A DNA stretch of 64,000 nt from Glycine soja. Its lineage: Eukaryota > Streptophyta > Magnoliopsida > Fabales > Fabaceae. The DNA is taken from the NCBI RefSeq assembly GCF_004193775.1, contig NC_041008.1, positions 13,659,731 through 13,723,730 on the forward strand, read 5' to 3'. Position numbers and translations under genes: made by a program. The notes under the pieces were generated by a model. It was not told the DNA's origin and ran no database searches. It worked only from the letters and a program-made list of their open reading frames with translations. How positions within the stretch are numbered: position 1 is the first letter of the stretch; every line of letters starts with the position of its first letter. Below, piece by piece: positions 22,940 to 34,700 of this stretch.

Positions 22940-23300
22940 CCCAGCAACTTCCCAATGGCGGTTTCCGCCATCGACGGCAACAATGGAGGAAGAAGAAGCA
23001 ACGCGAAGGAGAAACGTACCTCGAGGAAGAAGCTAAGTGTCCAAGATGAAGCAGAAACGCGAAGAAGAACCACACCACCGTCCTACGCAGAAACGCGAAG
23101 AAGAAACGCGAAGAAGATGCCAAGAAGCAGAAACGCCAAGAGCAGTGAAGAAGATGGAATCGCGGCGGCGCACAAGAAGAAGATTGAAGAAGCAGAGAAT
23201 GAAGAAGATTGAAGAAGCAGATGAATGAAGAAGATTGAAGAAGAAGAAGCAGAACTCCGAGGAAGAAGAAGAAGTTGAAACGCGACGCGGGAGAGAGAGA
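22940..23300. other. AAGAAG/GAAGAA-rich segment near the right end of the MULE
   Basis: A purine-rich run with repeated GAAACGCGAAGAAG and GAAGAAGATTGAAGAAG words. It is open in several frames on both strands purely because of composition. It might be the untranslated leader of a minus-strand transcript, but nothing shows a real gene. Confidence 0.5.
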
Positions 23301-23369
23301 GAGGCGAGAAACTGCTATTTTTTTAAAAAAAATTACTAAAGGGCATAAATGACTTTTCCCATTAATTGT

Positions 23370-23411
23370 TGGGTGCACCAGCAATAATGCTGGGTGCACC
23401 TAGCAACACTC
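23370..23411 (-). repeat. Right terminal inverted repeat of the PMD MULE
   Basis: Inverse complement of 17800-17841 with one mismatch, directly followed by the 9-bp duplication at 23412-23420. Confidence 0.9.
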
Positions 23412-23420
23412 AAAGACATC

Positions 23421-24719
23421 TGGTTCCACATATCGTTACTAAGATTTGGGCATGTGTTTCTAGCATGCACTGCAATGTTTCAATTGAACTTCATTTTTAC
23501 TACAATGCTTGTCTGATCATTGCATTATTGTGTGCCTGCAATGCCAATGTTGGCACTATCTTTACTCATTTACTTTTCAATTTTGGGAGATGCAATGTTC
23601 GAATATAATGTTTTGTGGGGCTTGACTAAAATTTTAGGCTTTTTGGCTGTGTATGGAATTCATGTTGGCTTAGATAAACTTTTTGGCTACATAACCATAT
23701 GGCCACTTTACATTGAATGGGCCCTAGGTTTGGATAGTAGGCAAAAGTCACTTTAGTTGTATTTGATGAACTTCTTCGGCATCCTTTATTGATTTTTTTA
23801 TAGGCAAAATGATATATTATATTGTAAGATTTAGCAAACTACTAGCTAGTCACAACATTTAGTTATGATGTGTTTGTTGTGATGAACCTTTTTTGGTGTG
23901 TAAAGTCACAATCTACAAGATGGTGAGATGTATCAGTTATATATTAATATAATGCCAAAATAATAGTGTTTATGATGTGGCGGGAACGTTTCATTTCAAT
24001 TACTATGACTTGAGGTCATATGGTCGTGTGTGCACATGGGTATGTGCATCTATGTATACACCTATATTTGTGCACATTTGTGGTGTGTGTGTGCATTTAA
24101 TTTATATATAATGAGCTAAAACCACTATAAATTGTTAAGGATTTGACTTCGATAAATCCCGCTAAAAATTCAACATTTACTGCTTACACATACATCATTG
24201 GGGATGGACAATTGGTAAGAATTGGGAAGACACCATAGTACTCGTCCTCATACATGCCTTTGAAAAAAATACCCATACCCACCTCATACTTGTTACAACT
24301 TTTAAGTATATTAGTAATTATTAATAAGAAAAAAATGTTAATGTATATTAATACTATCTTAATTAAAAGTATAAAATTCAAACAAATACATATATAAAGA
24401 TTTATCTCTGTACTTAAGGAAATTCAATTATTACAATAATAATATAAAGATTTTTCTTTATACTTTAAGGTAGTTCAATTGTTACTAAAAAAACTATAAG
24501 GGTTTCTCTCCATACATTTTTTTTAAGGGTCTCTATATTTTAAGAAAAATCATTTATTATTATTCAGCTACTTTTGGCAGCCTGATTCTAAATTAGCAAT
24601 ATACCAATATGAACCGGCATGTTACCACCAATACTATCTTACCTTATGATCAAAACTACCACCGTACCTTATCACCAAAACTATCGACTGATTTTTTATT
24701 TTGAATAATAGCTCATGTG

Positions 24720-24720
<1 letters not shown>
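23421..24720. other. Right flank of the MULE, no gene recognised
   Basis: Open frames of up to 80 codons exist (such as 23366-23756) but match no family I know and lack splice or promoter context. They are probably older transposon debris. Confidence 0.45.

Positions 24721-24721
<1 letters not shown>

Positions 24722-24767
<46 letters not shown>
24722..24767. repeat. (TA)n microsatellite
   Basis: About 23 uninterrupted TA units. Confidence 0.9.
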
Positions 24768-24768
<1 letters not shown>

Positions 24769-24949
24769 TTATTAGACAACTGGCCTCAATTATCTAAAGA
24801 AGGGAGATTGAATTAAGATACAAAATTATTCTCAATTAAAATTTAATTTTCTTTTCGGATTAACAGTACACCCTTAATATGAATTACTCAAAAAAAAACA
24901 ATTCAAAATAAACTTTTTTAAAGTGAAAGATAAACATCAATAAATAAAA

Positions 24950-25420
24950 GAAGTTTAAGAGAAGAGAGAATGCAAACTCAGATTTTATACTGGTTCAGCC
25001 ATACCCTGTGTCTACGTCCAGTCCCCAAGCAACCCGCTTGAGATTTCCACTATCTTATAAAAAGCCTTTTACAAAGTCTAAACCACACAGGGTCACTTTT
25101 CCCTTGTGTTCGGAAATCCTTACAACTTAAGAGACCCATGGTCTCTTGAACAATTCTCTTTAAATAAGAAGAAGAAATTTCTCTCTTTAAGAGAATGATA
25201 TTACAATGTGAATATCACTCAAGATTCCTTATTGAATATGCAAGTGTTTGGCTAAGAAATATTTTGAGAGGATAAAACAGTTTGGTTTTGAGAGGATAAG
25301 ACAATTTTATTTTTCTTGAGGAATTTCGTACCCCAAGTCACCTATTTATAGGCCTTTGATGGTCATTCAAAAACTTTTTGAACAGTTGTGACTCTTGGGA
25401 GTTATTTTGAAAAATTCTTT
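24950..25420 (-). repeat. Dispersed LTR-like repeat fragment
   Basis: The stretch with ACTGGTTCAGCCATACCCTG, CTACGTCCAGTCCCCAAGCA and CCGCTTGAGATTTCC has the look of a repeated legume LTR or intergenic repeat, and leads directly into the palindrome array. No coding domain or terminal structure could be defined. Confidence 0.4.
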
Positions 25421-25424
25421 ATTA

Positions 25425-25733
25425 GTAATCGATTACATAAATGTGGTAATTGATTACAAAGTTAATTTTGAAGAATTGTGACTCTTTAGACTTGAAATTT
25501 GAAATTTTCGTGTCTGGTAATCGATTATACAACTGTTGTAATCGATTACAAGCTTTTAAACTTTAAATTCAAATTTTTAAAAGTTGTTACAAATAGTATT
25601 AACTTTTGGTAATCGATTACATGCATTGTATAATCGATTACACTGTTTTAAATTCAAATTCAAAATTTATAAAACTGTTTCAAAAATTATTTTAGTTATT
25701 AGTAATCAATTACATCCTCTAGTAGTCGATTAC
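25425..25733. repeat. Four-unit array of paired GTAATCGATTAC palindromes
   Basis: The 12-bp palindrome, perfect or with one or two changes, lies at 25425, 25446, 25517, 25538, 25609, 25630, 25702 and 25722. Within pairs the spacing is 21, 21, 21 and 20 bp; between pairs it is 92, 92 and 93 bp. The unit is therefore about 92 bp with two sites two helical turns apart. The filler between pairs varies more than the palindromes do. Confidence 0.9.
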
Positions 25734-25779
25734 CAAAGAGAAAACATCTTATTTTTGAAAACATAATTTTACTTACAAG

Positions 25780-27460
25780 TTTTTGTAAGATATTTTCCTC
25801 TGTCAAACTTGTGCAGCATCATCTAAGAAATTCTTTTCAAGATCCTATGAACTAAGTACATCGTTCTTCTTGAATTTTTTTATTCTTGACTTAGATCGTG
25901 CTCATCTTTGACATCATCAAAACTTCATATCATATATGCTTCTGCAATACTTTTTTCACTATTGAATTAGGAATGAATGAGGGTTTTGGCTTTAAATACT
26001 TTTTTATTACACCAAATGTTGGCCCTCATGAAGCTCTAGTTTGCATGGTGGGGGTGGGGGAACTCAGACCCCACATAACAAATAATTAAAAAAACCTGCA
26101 ATAAAGACTTTCTAAATTTTAATTTATCACTAATTCAAAAATAATTACAGAAAATTAAAAAAAATGAAAAACAAAGAATAAAAAGGGAACATAGTCAATT
26201 TCAAATTGAAAATTAACAAAAAGGAATAATGAGAATAAATTAAGGCATTTGAATTTAACAATCAAATTTGATTGGTATCATTCAATTTATGCTAATTTAT
26301 AAATGTAAATGAATAGTTATAAAAGTAAAAGTAGGATAAAATAGATCGCAAAATGTGTAAGGCAAGCACTCAACATTTGATTCTAGTATTTTTTTTATCT
26401 ATAGGAATTGAAGACACTATCATTACAATAACTCATACATCATGTTCAACCAACTAATTAGATCCCCTTTTACATTTGATTCTAGTCTCTTAGAAGAAAC
26501 AATGTTAGAACTGTAATTCAGATTAAAATTTAACAAACAAAAAAAATAAAACAATGAGTAAAAAAATGATAATAAATTAAAGGATTTCAAATTACATTTC
26601 TTATATGATAGTAAATTAGGGGATTTCAAACTACATTTCTTCTTATATCCTTAAATACATTTCTTCTGCAAACAAAATAAAAATACATTTCTTCTGCTTC
26701 TACAATTCAAACAAATTAGGAGTTTATAACTGTTGTTAGGGTCTCTCCATATTCATATTAAAAACAAAAAAGAACATCATTTGAAAGAGTTATAAAAACA
26801 AAGGAGAATGTAATCAACGTCATTTGTGATCTCGTCAATTATAAAAGTTGATTTACCTATTTAATATTTCGTAAGCAAAACAATTCAAAATTTAAATGTA
26901 CCTATTTACAAACTCATTGATGTTACAATTTTTACTAGAATAGTTTTTTTGAGAATGCCGAATGTAGCTTTCCTTTAATTTTCTATTTCAAATCAATTTA
27001 TTTTGAAAAACTCATGAGAATACCATGTGTAAGTTTCTTTTTTAAAAACATTTTTGTTTGTATATAGTATAGATATAGATGACAGAATGATGACCAATTT
27101 TATTTACAAGGACCGGGTTTAAAAACTTTATAACAATCGACTGAGTTGACTATGAAAGTCACATACATATAAGAATTAAAAATATAATTTAACCTTCTTG
27201 ATTGTTATTTGGAGTTGAGATGTCCTGACTGACAGTAACTTTTCAACTTAGTTTATAAGAAATAAAAATAATATTTGGTGAAAAATAATAAAATTTGGTT
27301 GTTATTTTGATCTCCCTAGCGCTCAAGTGCCGGTAACTTTAACCTTAGGCTACTTAGCTTTCACAATGGAGTAACTAGTTTAGGATTGCTTTCAAGGACC
27401 CAAAAATAAATGAATAGCTTTCAGTAAATCCTCATTAGCTTTCTTTGTTCTTATTATCTA
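25780..27460. other. AT-rich intergenic DNA, no gene seen
   Basis: Only short reading frames. Duplicated phrases around 26570-26700 (AAATTACATTTCTT and ACATTTCTTCTGC) are the only structure noted. Confidence 0.5.
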
Positions 27461-27464
27461 ATCA

Positions 27465-28073
27465 GTCATAGATAGACATGGCAATGGGGCGGGTCGGGTA
27501 CGGGTATTGTCTCCCCAATCCCTTACCCCGACTCCTTAACATATCTCCATACCCGTACTCGATACCCGACGGGTTTGAGTTTATTGTCCCATCCCCGTAC
27601 CCGTCGGGTATCGGGTATCCCCAACCCGGTTCCACACACCATTTAGAAAAATATTTTTTTTTTGTAAAAAATATTAAAAATTTGATTTTAGAAAAAAAAA
27701 ATTGATTGTTAAACATTTATTTTTAACTACTTATATATCAATAAATTTATTATAACACGTGTGTCTACATAAATAGTTAAGAAAATAATATTAAATTATG
27801 TAAAAATTTTAAAATAAAATTAACTAATAATAAAAATTATATGCTTTTTGATTAAATTATGCAAAAATTCTAAAGATTTTAAGTGGCGGGGCGGGTTCGG
27901 GGTCGGGATGGGTCTAGTAATCCCATACCCGTACCCGTACCCGACTTTTGATTATCGAGAAAAACCCGAATCCGAACCCATACCCGGTCAACTCGGATAT
28001 TACCCGTCAAAGTCGGGATGGATTTGGGCGGGTACCCACGGGTATGGGTTTTCTTGCCATGTCTAGTCATAGA
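27465..28073. repeat. 8-bp target-site duplication GTCATAGA
   Basis: GTCATAGA occurs at 27465-27472 and 28066-28073, bracketing the inverted-repeat element. Eight bases is the duplication length of hAT transposons. Confidence 0.85.
27473..28065. mobile_element. Nonautonomous hAT element (MITE-like), 593 bp
   Basis: The ends are inverted copies of TAGACATGGCAA and are bracketed by an exact 8-bp duplication. Beside each end lies GC-rich sequence built from GGGTACGGGTA and CCCGTACCCG words, a subterminal pattern common in plant hAT elements where transposase binds repeats. The AT-rich centre has no transposase. Reading frames over the GC-rich ends are compositional only. Confidence 0.88.
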
Positions 28074-28747
28074 ATAGTTGCTAAATGCTACTACGTTAAT
28101 AATTAGTATTCTAAAATAATGTTTTCTCCTTGGAAGAATACTAGTACATCAACAATAGAAAAAGGTCAAAAACAAGCACCAGAAGTAAGCTTAGAATCTT
28201 GGATTCCCGTAGAATTATCTACATATACATGCAAGGTAAGGGCTTCCTATTTTCTGTAGCAGTCACCAAAATACATAATGCTTTCTAATTGGTAAAGAAG
28301 CTCCTAGCCTCCAACCCTCAAATTAACTACAATCCTTAGCTTTATATAGCCAAGTAAACAAGTGAGCTTGAAGCAGTTAAGCAATATATTAATACTGAAA
28401 ATTCTGCTCTAGCAACACTATACACCAATTACCAGAATTGAGCCAAAAAGTTTTCCAGCATAAATGAAGTTATCCCAGATCAGATTGTTGAACCGAATCT
28501 TCTGTAATTCAAAAATCAGATATAGCTACATCCGAGAATCAATGTTTGAAATGCTACAGGAAAAGCTATTGTACCCATATGTACATTCTCATTGATACTG
28601 AAGACACGAACTGTTAGTAGGGGTCACAATACCAACTTTCACTTTCTCCACACTCCTTCATTGGTAACTAAGAAAAAAGGGCGACAAAGGATACCCACAC
28701 CCTTCAAACTTGATGATTTCAAATAGACTATCAGACCAGACAAAGCA
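28074..28747. other. 3' flank of the ALG12-like gene
   Basis: It probably includes the 3' UTR of the minus-strand gene that stops at 28748-28750. No separate gene is seen. Confidence 0.5.
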
Positions 28748-31700
28748 TTATGGGCAGCCAGGCCAATTTTGGCTGAAAAGATTCTGGTTTTCTAAATTTC
28801 CATGGGCATACACTTTGGGCTCTTTAACCTGCAAAGGGTCAAAACAGAGATCAATACTTTTGGAATGAACAAAGCATTCATTGTTTGAGCGGGTTGTGAA
28901 CACTAATAGCAACTACCAACCAGAAAAATTGGTGGAAAGCCAGGTTTCAAGCGGACTCTTGAGAACCCATCTTCAATAAATAGGCACTTGAATCCATTGA
29001 TCACAGGATGTTCACTGTTAAAGATCAACAAGGACGTCAGAGAAAGGGGGAAATTTCTTGCAATTAGTCAGTGAATTGACATGTGAAATCATACATAAAC
29101 TTCCAATTCAAGATCTCCAGACATTCATTTCATCTCTCTCTATCACATTCTACACACACAAGCACAGAAAGATGACAGAAGTCAAACAAAATTTATTCAT
29201 CCAAGTGCCAAATTGTTAAATATTATGGGAGTTAGAGACGTAATATAAAATCATCATGCATCTTCACTTTAATAGCTCAAGATTTTGGGATAATAGGTCC
29301 AGTATATGGTAACAAAGATTCTATGACTTAGTGTTCTAGATTTCAATCTGTGCTGCCCCAATTTTTGTAATAAAAAGTTAAATTTAAGCACGAGGCTGGT
29401 GGGATTGCACACTATCCACGCTTCAAGCCATAAGGGATTTGGCATGAAGGGATAATTGAGATGTAATATAAAACTATTCATGCGTCTTTACATAAAACTA
29501 AAGCTTGTAGGATAGTTGGTTCACGGCAATGACCATTATGCACACAACACATGCTGATGCAGTCCTTGCCAACAACACATACTCTTCAAGGACGAATCTG
29601 AAGTACAAAGTTTATCAATTTTATTTCACAGACTTACTCACTTGACGATACCAACACTTTGTGTCAACAGTCTGTAGGATCTCTCATCATAAACATAGCA
29701 TGTGTTATCCAATTTATGTGTGTCAGACAAAGTACTGGAAATAACACTATCATCATGTTAATAGATAACTCACTTTATAAGAAAAGTAAAATTTCTCTGC
29801 TGAAATTCTTGCAAGCTAATTTGTTCTTCTTTAGAATACCTACACCAGAGAATAGTAGATAAGTAACTTGTAGTTGGAAAACAGTGGAAAGCAACATAGT
29901 CTGATCATTGCAAATTGCAAGCAATCAATGCAGAAATAATGAGAAGTATACTGCTAATACCTCGTTAACAGTTAAATCTTCCCCATAACATCCTATCTCA
30001 TTCTTATTTAATCATTTGTGTGTAGTTTTTCCACAATTTTTCCATGTGGACATCACAGACCATGTAGCAGATGCAAAAAACAATCTTCATAATCATCATG
30101 AGTATATGAACGTTACGAGGAGTCGCCCTCTCTTAATATTCAAATCCAGAATTGAACTTGGTAGCTACAGAAATGAATGGTATAGAAGACACTTACAATT
30201 AGATGTTAAAAAATGTAAACCCTAGAACCACAAGGATGGCTCAGTTCAGCTAGAGATAAGGTGCTAACTAATGAACCTGAATATCGTAAGCTTCAGGAAA
30301 ATATATCAAGGTTTACTGTTTTTTCATTAGTGGAATAAGAAACACATTCACTAATCCTAAATAGCTCCAGCTCCTTGTCACTCTGCTCGGAAAAGCTGCA
30401 GTCAGCTAAATACCTCATACTGGACTTGAGAAAGCAGATTACATACTTCAGCAACATTATCAAGGCCTCCACTACCTGCCTTCCGAACAGAAAGGTACCT
30501 ATGTCATACTGAATTACAGTTTACTGTGGAAAAATAAAATCAAATAAACAAATCCACTCCTTTATTCCAAGGATGGAACCGAAAAATGTGAATGTGCAAG
30601 TCGAAGAATTCAATTAAGTTTTTCTTTGCATCAATTTATTACTCAACCAAAGAAGCAATTTTGATGATAACTTTGAAAACATAACTTCTGAAAATAAATA
30701 TAGTTGATCTCATTCCAAGTAGGACAATGAAATTAGAGAACTGAAACTTTCTGTGGATACTGAATCATAGATAAAGGCTGAGGAAGGCATGCCTTCATTG
30801 GTCCACAAAAATGAGATTTAGTCAAGGAAAGGTTTGTTTGCATCCATGCAATTAACAACTTGATGCATCATTAGCAAACTGCAAAGAAAGAAGTAAAATA
30901 TACCTCCATGGGAAATCACTTTCACAAAAGCGAGATATCCCGTTCATGGCTGAAAATGTATCAATGTGCACCCACCGTTCATCTGTATCATTATGAAAGC
31001 CTGCAACAATTAAAAAATCAAAAACAAAGACCAAAAAATTGATGACAAGGGGCAGTATCAAAAAGATAAAAACAAAAAGCTCATTACATTAATATCTTCT
31101 TTAGTGCTCAATTTTTCATCTTTTATAGGAATTTCCTTCTTTTTATAATTTAAATAGGGGGTTTTCTGGATTGGAGTTGTTTTAGGTCTCAATGCCTGCT
31201 CATTTGAATTCTAATTCAGATTAAAGGAATTCTGAGCAAGAAAAACAATTGTACAAATCAAAAAAATCCTGTTACATCAACCAAACACCAAAGAAAAATC
31301 TTCCGTAATACCACAGTAACCATAAGCACAATCCTTTTCCCAACACAACCCATCAATCTATAAATGTGTTTCAACTATACCACAGATTCCATATTTATAT
31401 AATAAATGTAATAATCATAAAGATACAATCTTTCTAATTGCCATGTTTACATGATACATTGAATGTACAAATAATAATAAATCTTTCTAACACAACCCGT
31501 CAAGCTAGGGCATTAGCTCATATGTGGCCAGAGCTAGTTTACAAAGATAATAAGTAACAACTTGTCCAATGAACTATCAAAAGATTTGGTGAAAATATCT
31601 GCTAGTTGAGCATTTGGATTGACAAAACAAGTTATGATGTCTCTAGAATGCATCTTTTCTGATAGAGTGACAATCTACATCATTGTGCTTGGTCATCCCC

Positions 31701-34700
31701 TAGAAAACAGGATTGGAGACTATGGAATGCATCTTGGTTATCACAATAAGTATGAGTATCACAAACAATGCCTTTGTATTGTCCTTGAGAAAATCAGAAG
31801 GACCAGTACCAACCAGTACTTTATCTTGGTCCATGCATAAATTAGCCAAAAAATAACTCATCAGCTCTATACACCAAAGGGAAAGCTTTGGCATATTTAT
31901 TATGACTATGAAATTCTAATTATTTTTTTGCTCAAACCACTGAACAAAGAATAATATAGTTTATTCTAGAAATCCTTTTGAGAATTGACATATATTTTTG
32001 GAATGCGGGTAAGAGATTCAGAGAATGAGTCTCAATAAAGCACCCCAAAGTCACACATCATTTAATTTAGTCCAAAATGTCATACATATGAACAATCAGA
32101 TAGAACCCATGGAAATAATTTTTAGAACAATAAACCGTGACCAAAATATCAAGCTCAGTACTGACCCATATTAAAAATTGATGTTTAGTAGTTCATCAGA
32201 GGATCCAACAGATCCAACAATATCAACAATTTTTAACAGAACTTGCCACTGTTGATTATGAAAAACAGAAACTGCAACTCCAATATTTTACCAGATTAAG
32301 GAACAAACATGGAGCAGATTCTCTCTAGGAAAATTCTAGCAAAATAATTTGCAGCCAATGCATGATATTTCAGGACTTGTGTACTCACCAATTCCATGCA
32401 ATTTTTTTAACGCATGCCCACTAGGATAGTTCCAATATGATGCCATGAAACTTGTGACGGTGCCAGCAAGACTGCAAGGTAGAGACTAAGTACAAAAAAA
32501 GAAGGATATATCCATCACCAATGAAACAAAATGACTAGTGAACCAACCTCATTAAAAGTAATCCCAACAAAATGAGGAAAAGCAAGTTCCAAACCATCTT
32601 TTTCTTATTGTTGTAACTGAAACATTTCAGGATGCATATTAATGAAGGCTAGTAACTTAAAAGGGTAAGAAACCAAGAAAACAGATATAATACTTCACAA
32701 GAGGGAAACATCTGAAATTTCCATATTCTGTTTAGATTGTAAATACAGTTCAGCTCAATCATCACTCTTCAAATCAACCATGCATTTCTCATTTGGTTTA
32801 CAACTCCTCCTTTCATTCTTCAACCAATCTCATCTAACAAGCTAAATAGATTATAAAAAAAAAAAAAGCCATGGGATTGATAAATATATTGCACACAAAC
32901 TGGATCTGGACTAGAGTTATGTATTTGGCTTCTTTTTGGCACACAGCTCACAAGTGACAGCAGCTTCAACAGTTTGTGTCTTGCATAAAGAAATTGGGAA
33001 ACTGTGCTGGATTCATAGCTTTCTCATTCCTATTCTCCTTTGGATTTATATCTAGTTAACTTTTTTCTCGATCAAAATGGCTAGATGATGATCATCATTA
33101 TAATGTATCCACACTATATTGCCTCACCACCCAGTAGGTTAAGGGTTGTTTTCTGTAGTCATATTGAATTAAAAACTAGTAGGTTAAGGATAGTTTTTCT
33201 GTTGTCATATTGAATTTAAAACTAAATTACCAATAAGCAAAATGAAATTTCACACATAAATGACCTCAAACCACCTAATGTTAGAATTCCATCAAAATGT
33301 CAAATACCTTTTGGATCATGCAATGATGCAAATTGTCTTGTTGCATTCACTTGGTGACTAACAAAATGAATAGAACAGCCATATTGTATTATTAGAGCAC
33401 AACCCATATATATTGTATTATTGGAGCACTATACTAAGCCCAGTCCAGAAGAACCAATATATATAGAAGACTGAGGAAGATGCTTTGTATATTGAACTAA
33501 CTTGTTACAATATATTTTAGCAACTGCAAGTTCTTCAATTTTTTGAGCTACAAAGGATGATGAAGAAAACATGCTTCTCAACCCAGATTTTACATAATTT
33601 AAACAAGGAATATGCATGATCCTTGATAAACCATGCAACGACCTTATATGAACATTCTTAAGGAAAAATTCAAGCTTGTCCAAAATAAAGAAGCAGGGGC
33701 AACTTCCACTCCAGTGCTCATAATCAAGTATTGTCATTTGAGAGCAAAACTTAATGCCTTGGTCTAATGAGCTTCCTGACAGGTTGACACGGCATCATCA
33801 TTCTTGAAGCCAAAACTTAGGTTGACTAACATTAAAAATGTTACGAATGTTGTTCATAATCCAATAACAAATGAGAAAGAATGCTTACTAATTCCATAGA
33901 AACAAGAAAAAGAATACACATTCGTTCATATTTCAAAATCTCAATAAAAAAACTTGCCTTCCCATAATATCCATTTTCAGTTGTATTTTAGTATACAAGA
34001 TTATACACAATGCAATAATTTCAGAAAATACAAATAGAACCCCATTAGTTTTTACAGACCTATACAATACCCATAAAGAGAACTTACATTCTATTAGAAG
34101 CAATTGAAGCAGACAAGTTAAATATTGGAACTGAACTTATGATAAAGCGAAGCTCCTGCAATTTAAATCAGAATAATACTAAATAAATGCTTCAGTCTGA
34201 AGACAGACACAAATTAAGCAATGGGTTTCAGATTATAATCGTAATACCTTGTGGGGAAGCTTAGAATAAAGCAAAATGAAGGCAAGAACTGGAAAAGTGA
34301 AAGATCGTACCCTTCTGTCTACAAAAAGGCCAAACTACAAAGAAGACAGCATGTCAATTGTCAAGTGACTGAAGTTAGGATGAAAAAGAGGCTTTCTTCC
34401 TTTTCTTTTCCCAGTTCTTTTTCATTTTTTTTTTCCTTTTTTTTCACTTTGAGTAAGGTAGAAAAAGTGGCCTATACTGTAGGGCATGTGATGTTGATCA
34501 ATTCACCTAAAGAACTCTTCTAAGGCAAGAGTACTCCTCTGATTGAGTTTCAAATATTCACTGAAGAAAAGAAAATCTAAATATTGTATTATAATGAAGT
34601 CCAAATAACATGAGAAACTCAAAAGATGTTTATAACCCAAAGATAATGAAAATCCCAGTTTAATATAAAATCCTAATTAAATACTATTAATTTCCTTAAA

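Larger units (their letters stand above)
17800..23411 (-). mobile_element. Nonautonomous Mutator-like element carrying a plant-mobile-domain gene
   Basis: Seen: 42-bp terminal inverted repeats (17800-17841 and 23370-23411) match at 41 of 42 positions, start GAGTGTTGCT and contain two copies of the palindrome GGTGCACC. An exact 9-bp duplication brackets them. The 5612-bp interior holds a four-exon MAIN-like PMD gene on the minus strand, ordered GGATCA/TGATCC palindromes near both ends, a small piece resembling a TauE/SafE exon, and a possible LINE tail. No transposase is present. Known: MULEs make 8-11-bp, usually 9-bp, duplications and may carry host-like genes; PMD genes are repeatedly found with plant transposons. 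Inferred: moved in trans by a related autonomous MULE. Confidence 0.88.
17791..23420. repeat. 9-bp target-site duplication AAAGACATC
   Basis: AAAGACATC occurs at 17791-17799 immediately before, and at 23412-23420 immediately after, the inverted-repeat element. Exact 9-bp duplications are the hallmark of Mutator superfamily insertion. Confidence 0.9.

Noticed and set aside
22898..23212. 104-codon Arg/Lys/Glu-rich plus-strand frame
   Set aside because: Produced by a GAAGAA-rich tract; it begins inside the palindromic array.
25425..25733. CRISPR-like array of short palindromes
   Set aside because: Motif pairs at 21 bp inside 92-bp tandem units in plant repeat DNA; this is a satellite or LTR substructure.
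30395..30505. Candidate missing ALG12 exon ([12 protein letters not shown]...)
   Set aside because: It has AG and GT borders and the right start phase, but its end phase creates a stop with the next exon and the sequence does not resemble ALG12.
33429..33737. 102-codon minus-strand frame within an ALG12 intron
   Set aside because: No family match, no splice context; likely chance or old repeat debris.
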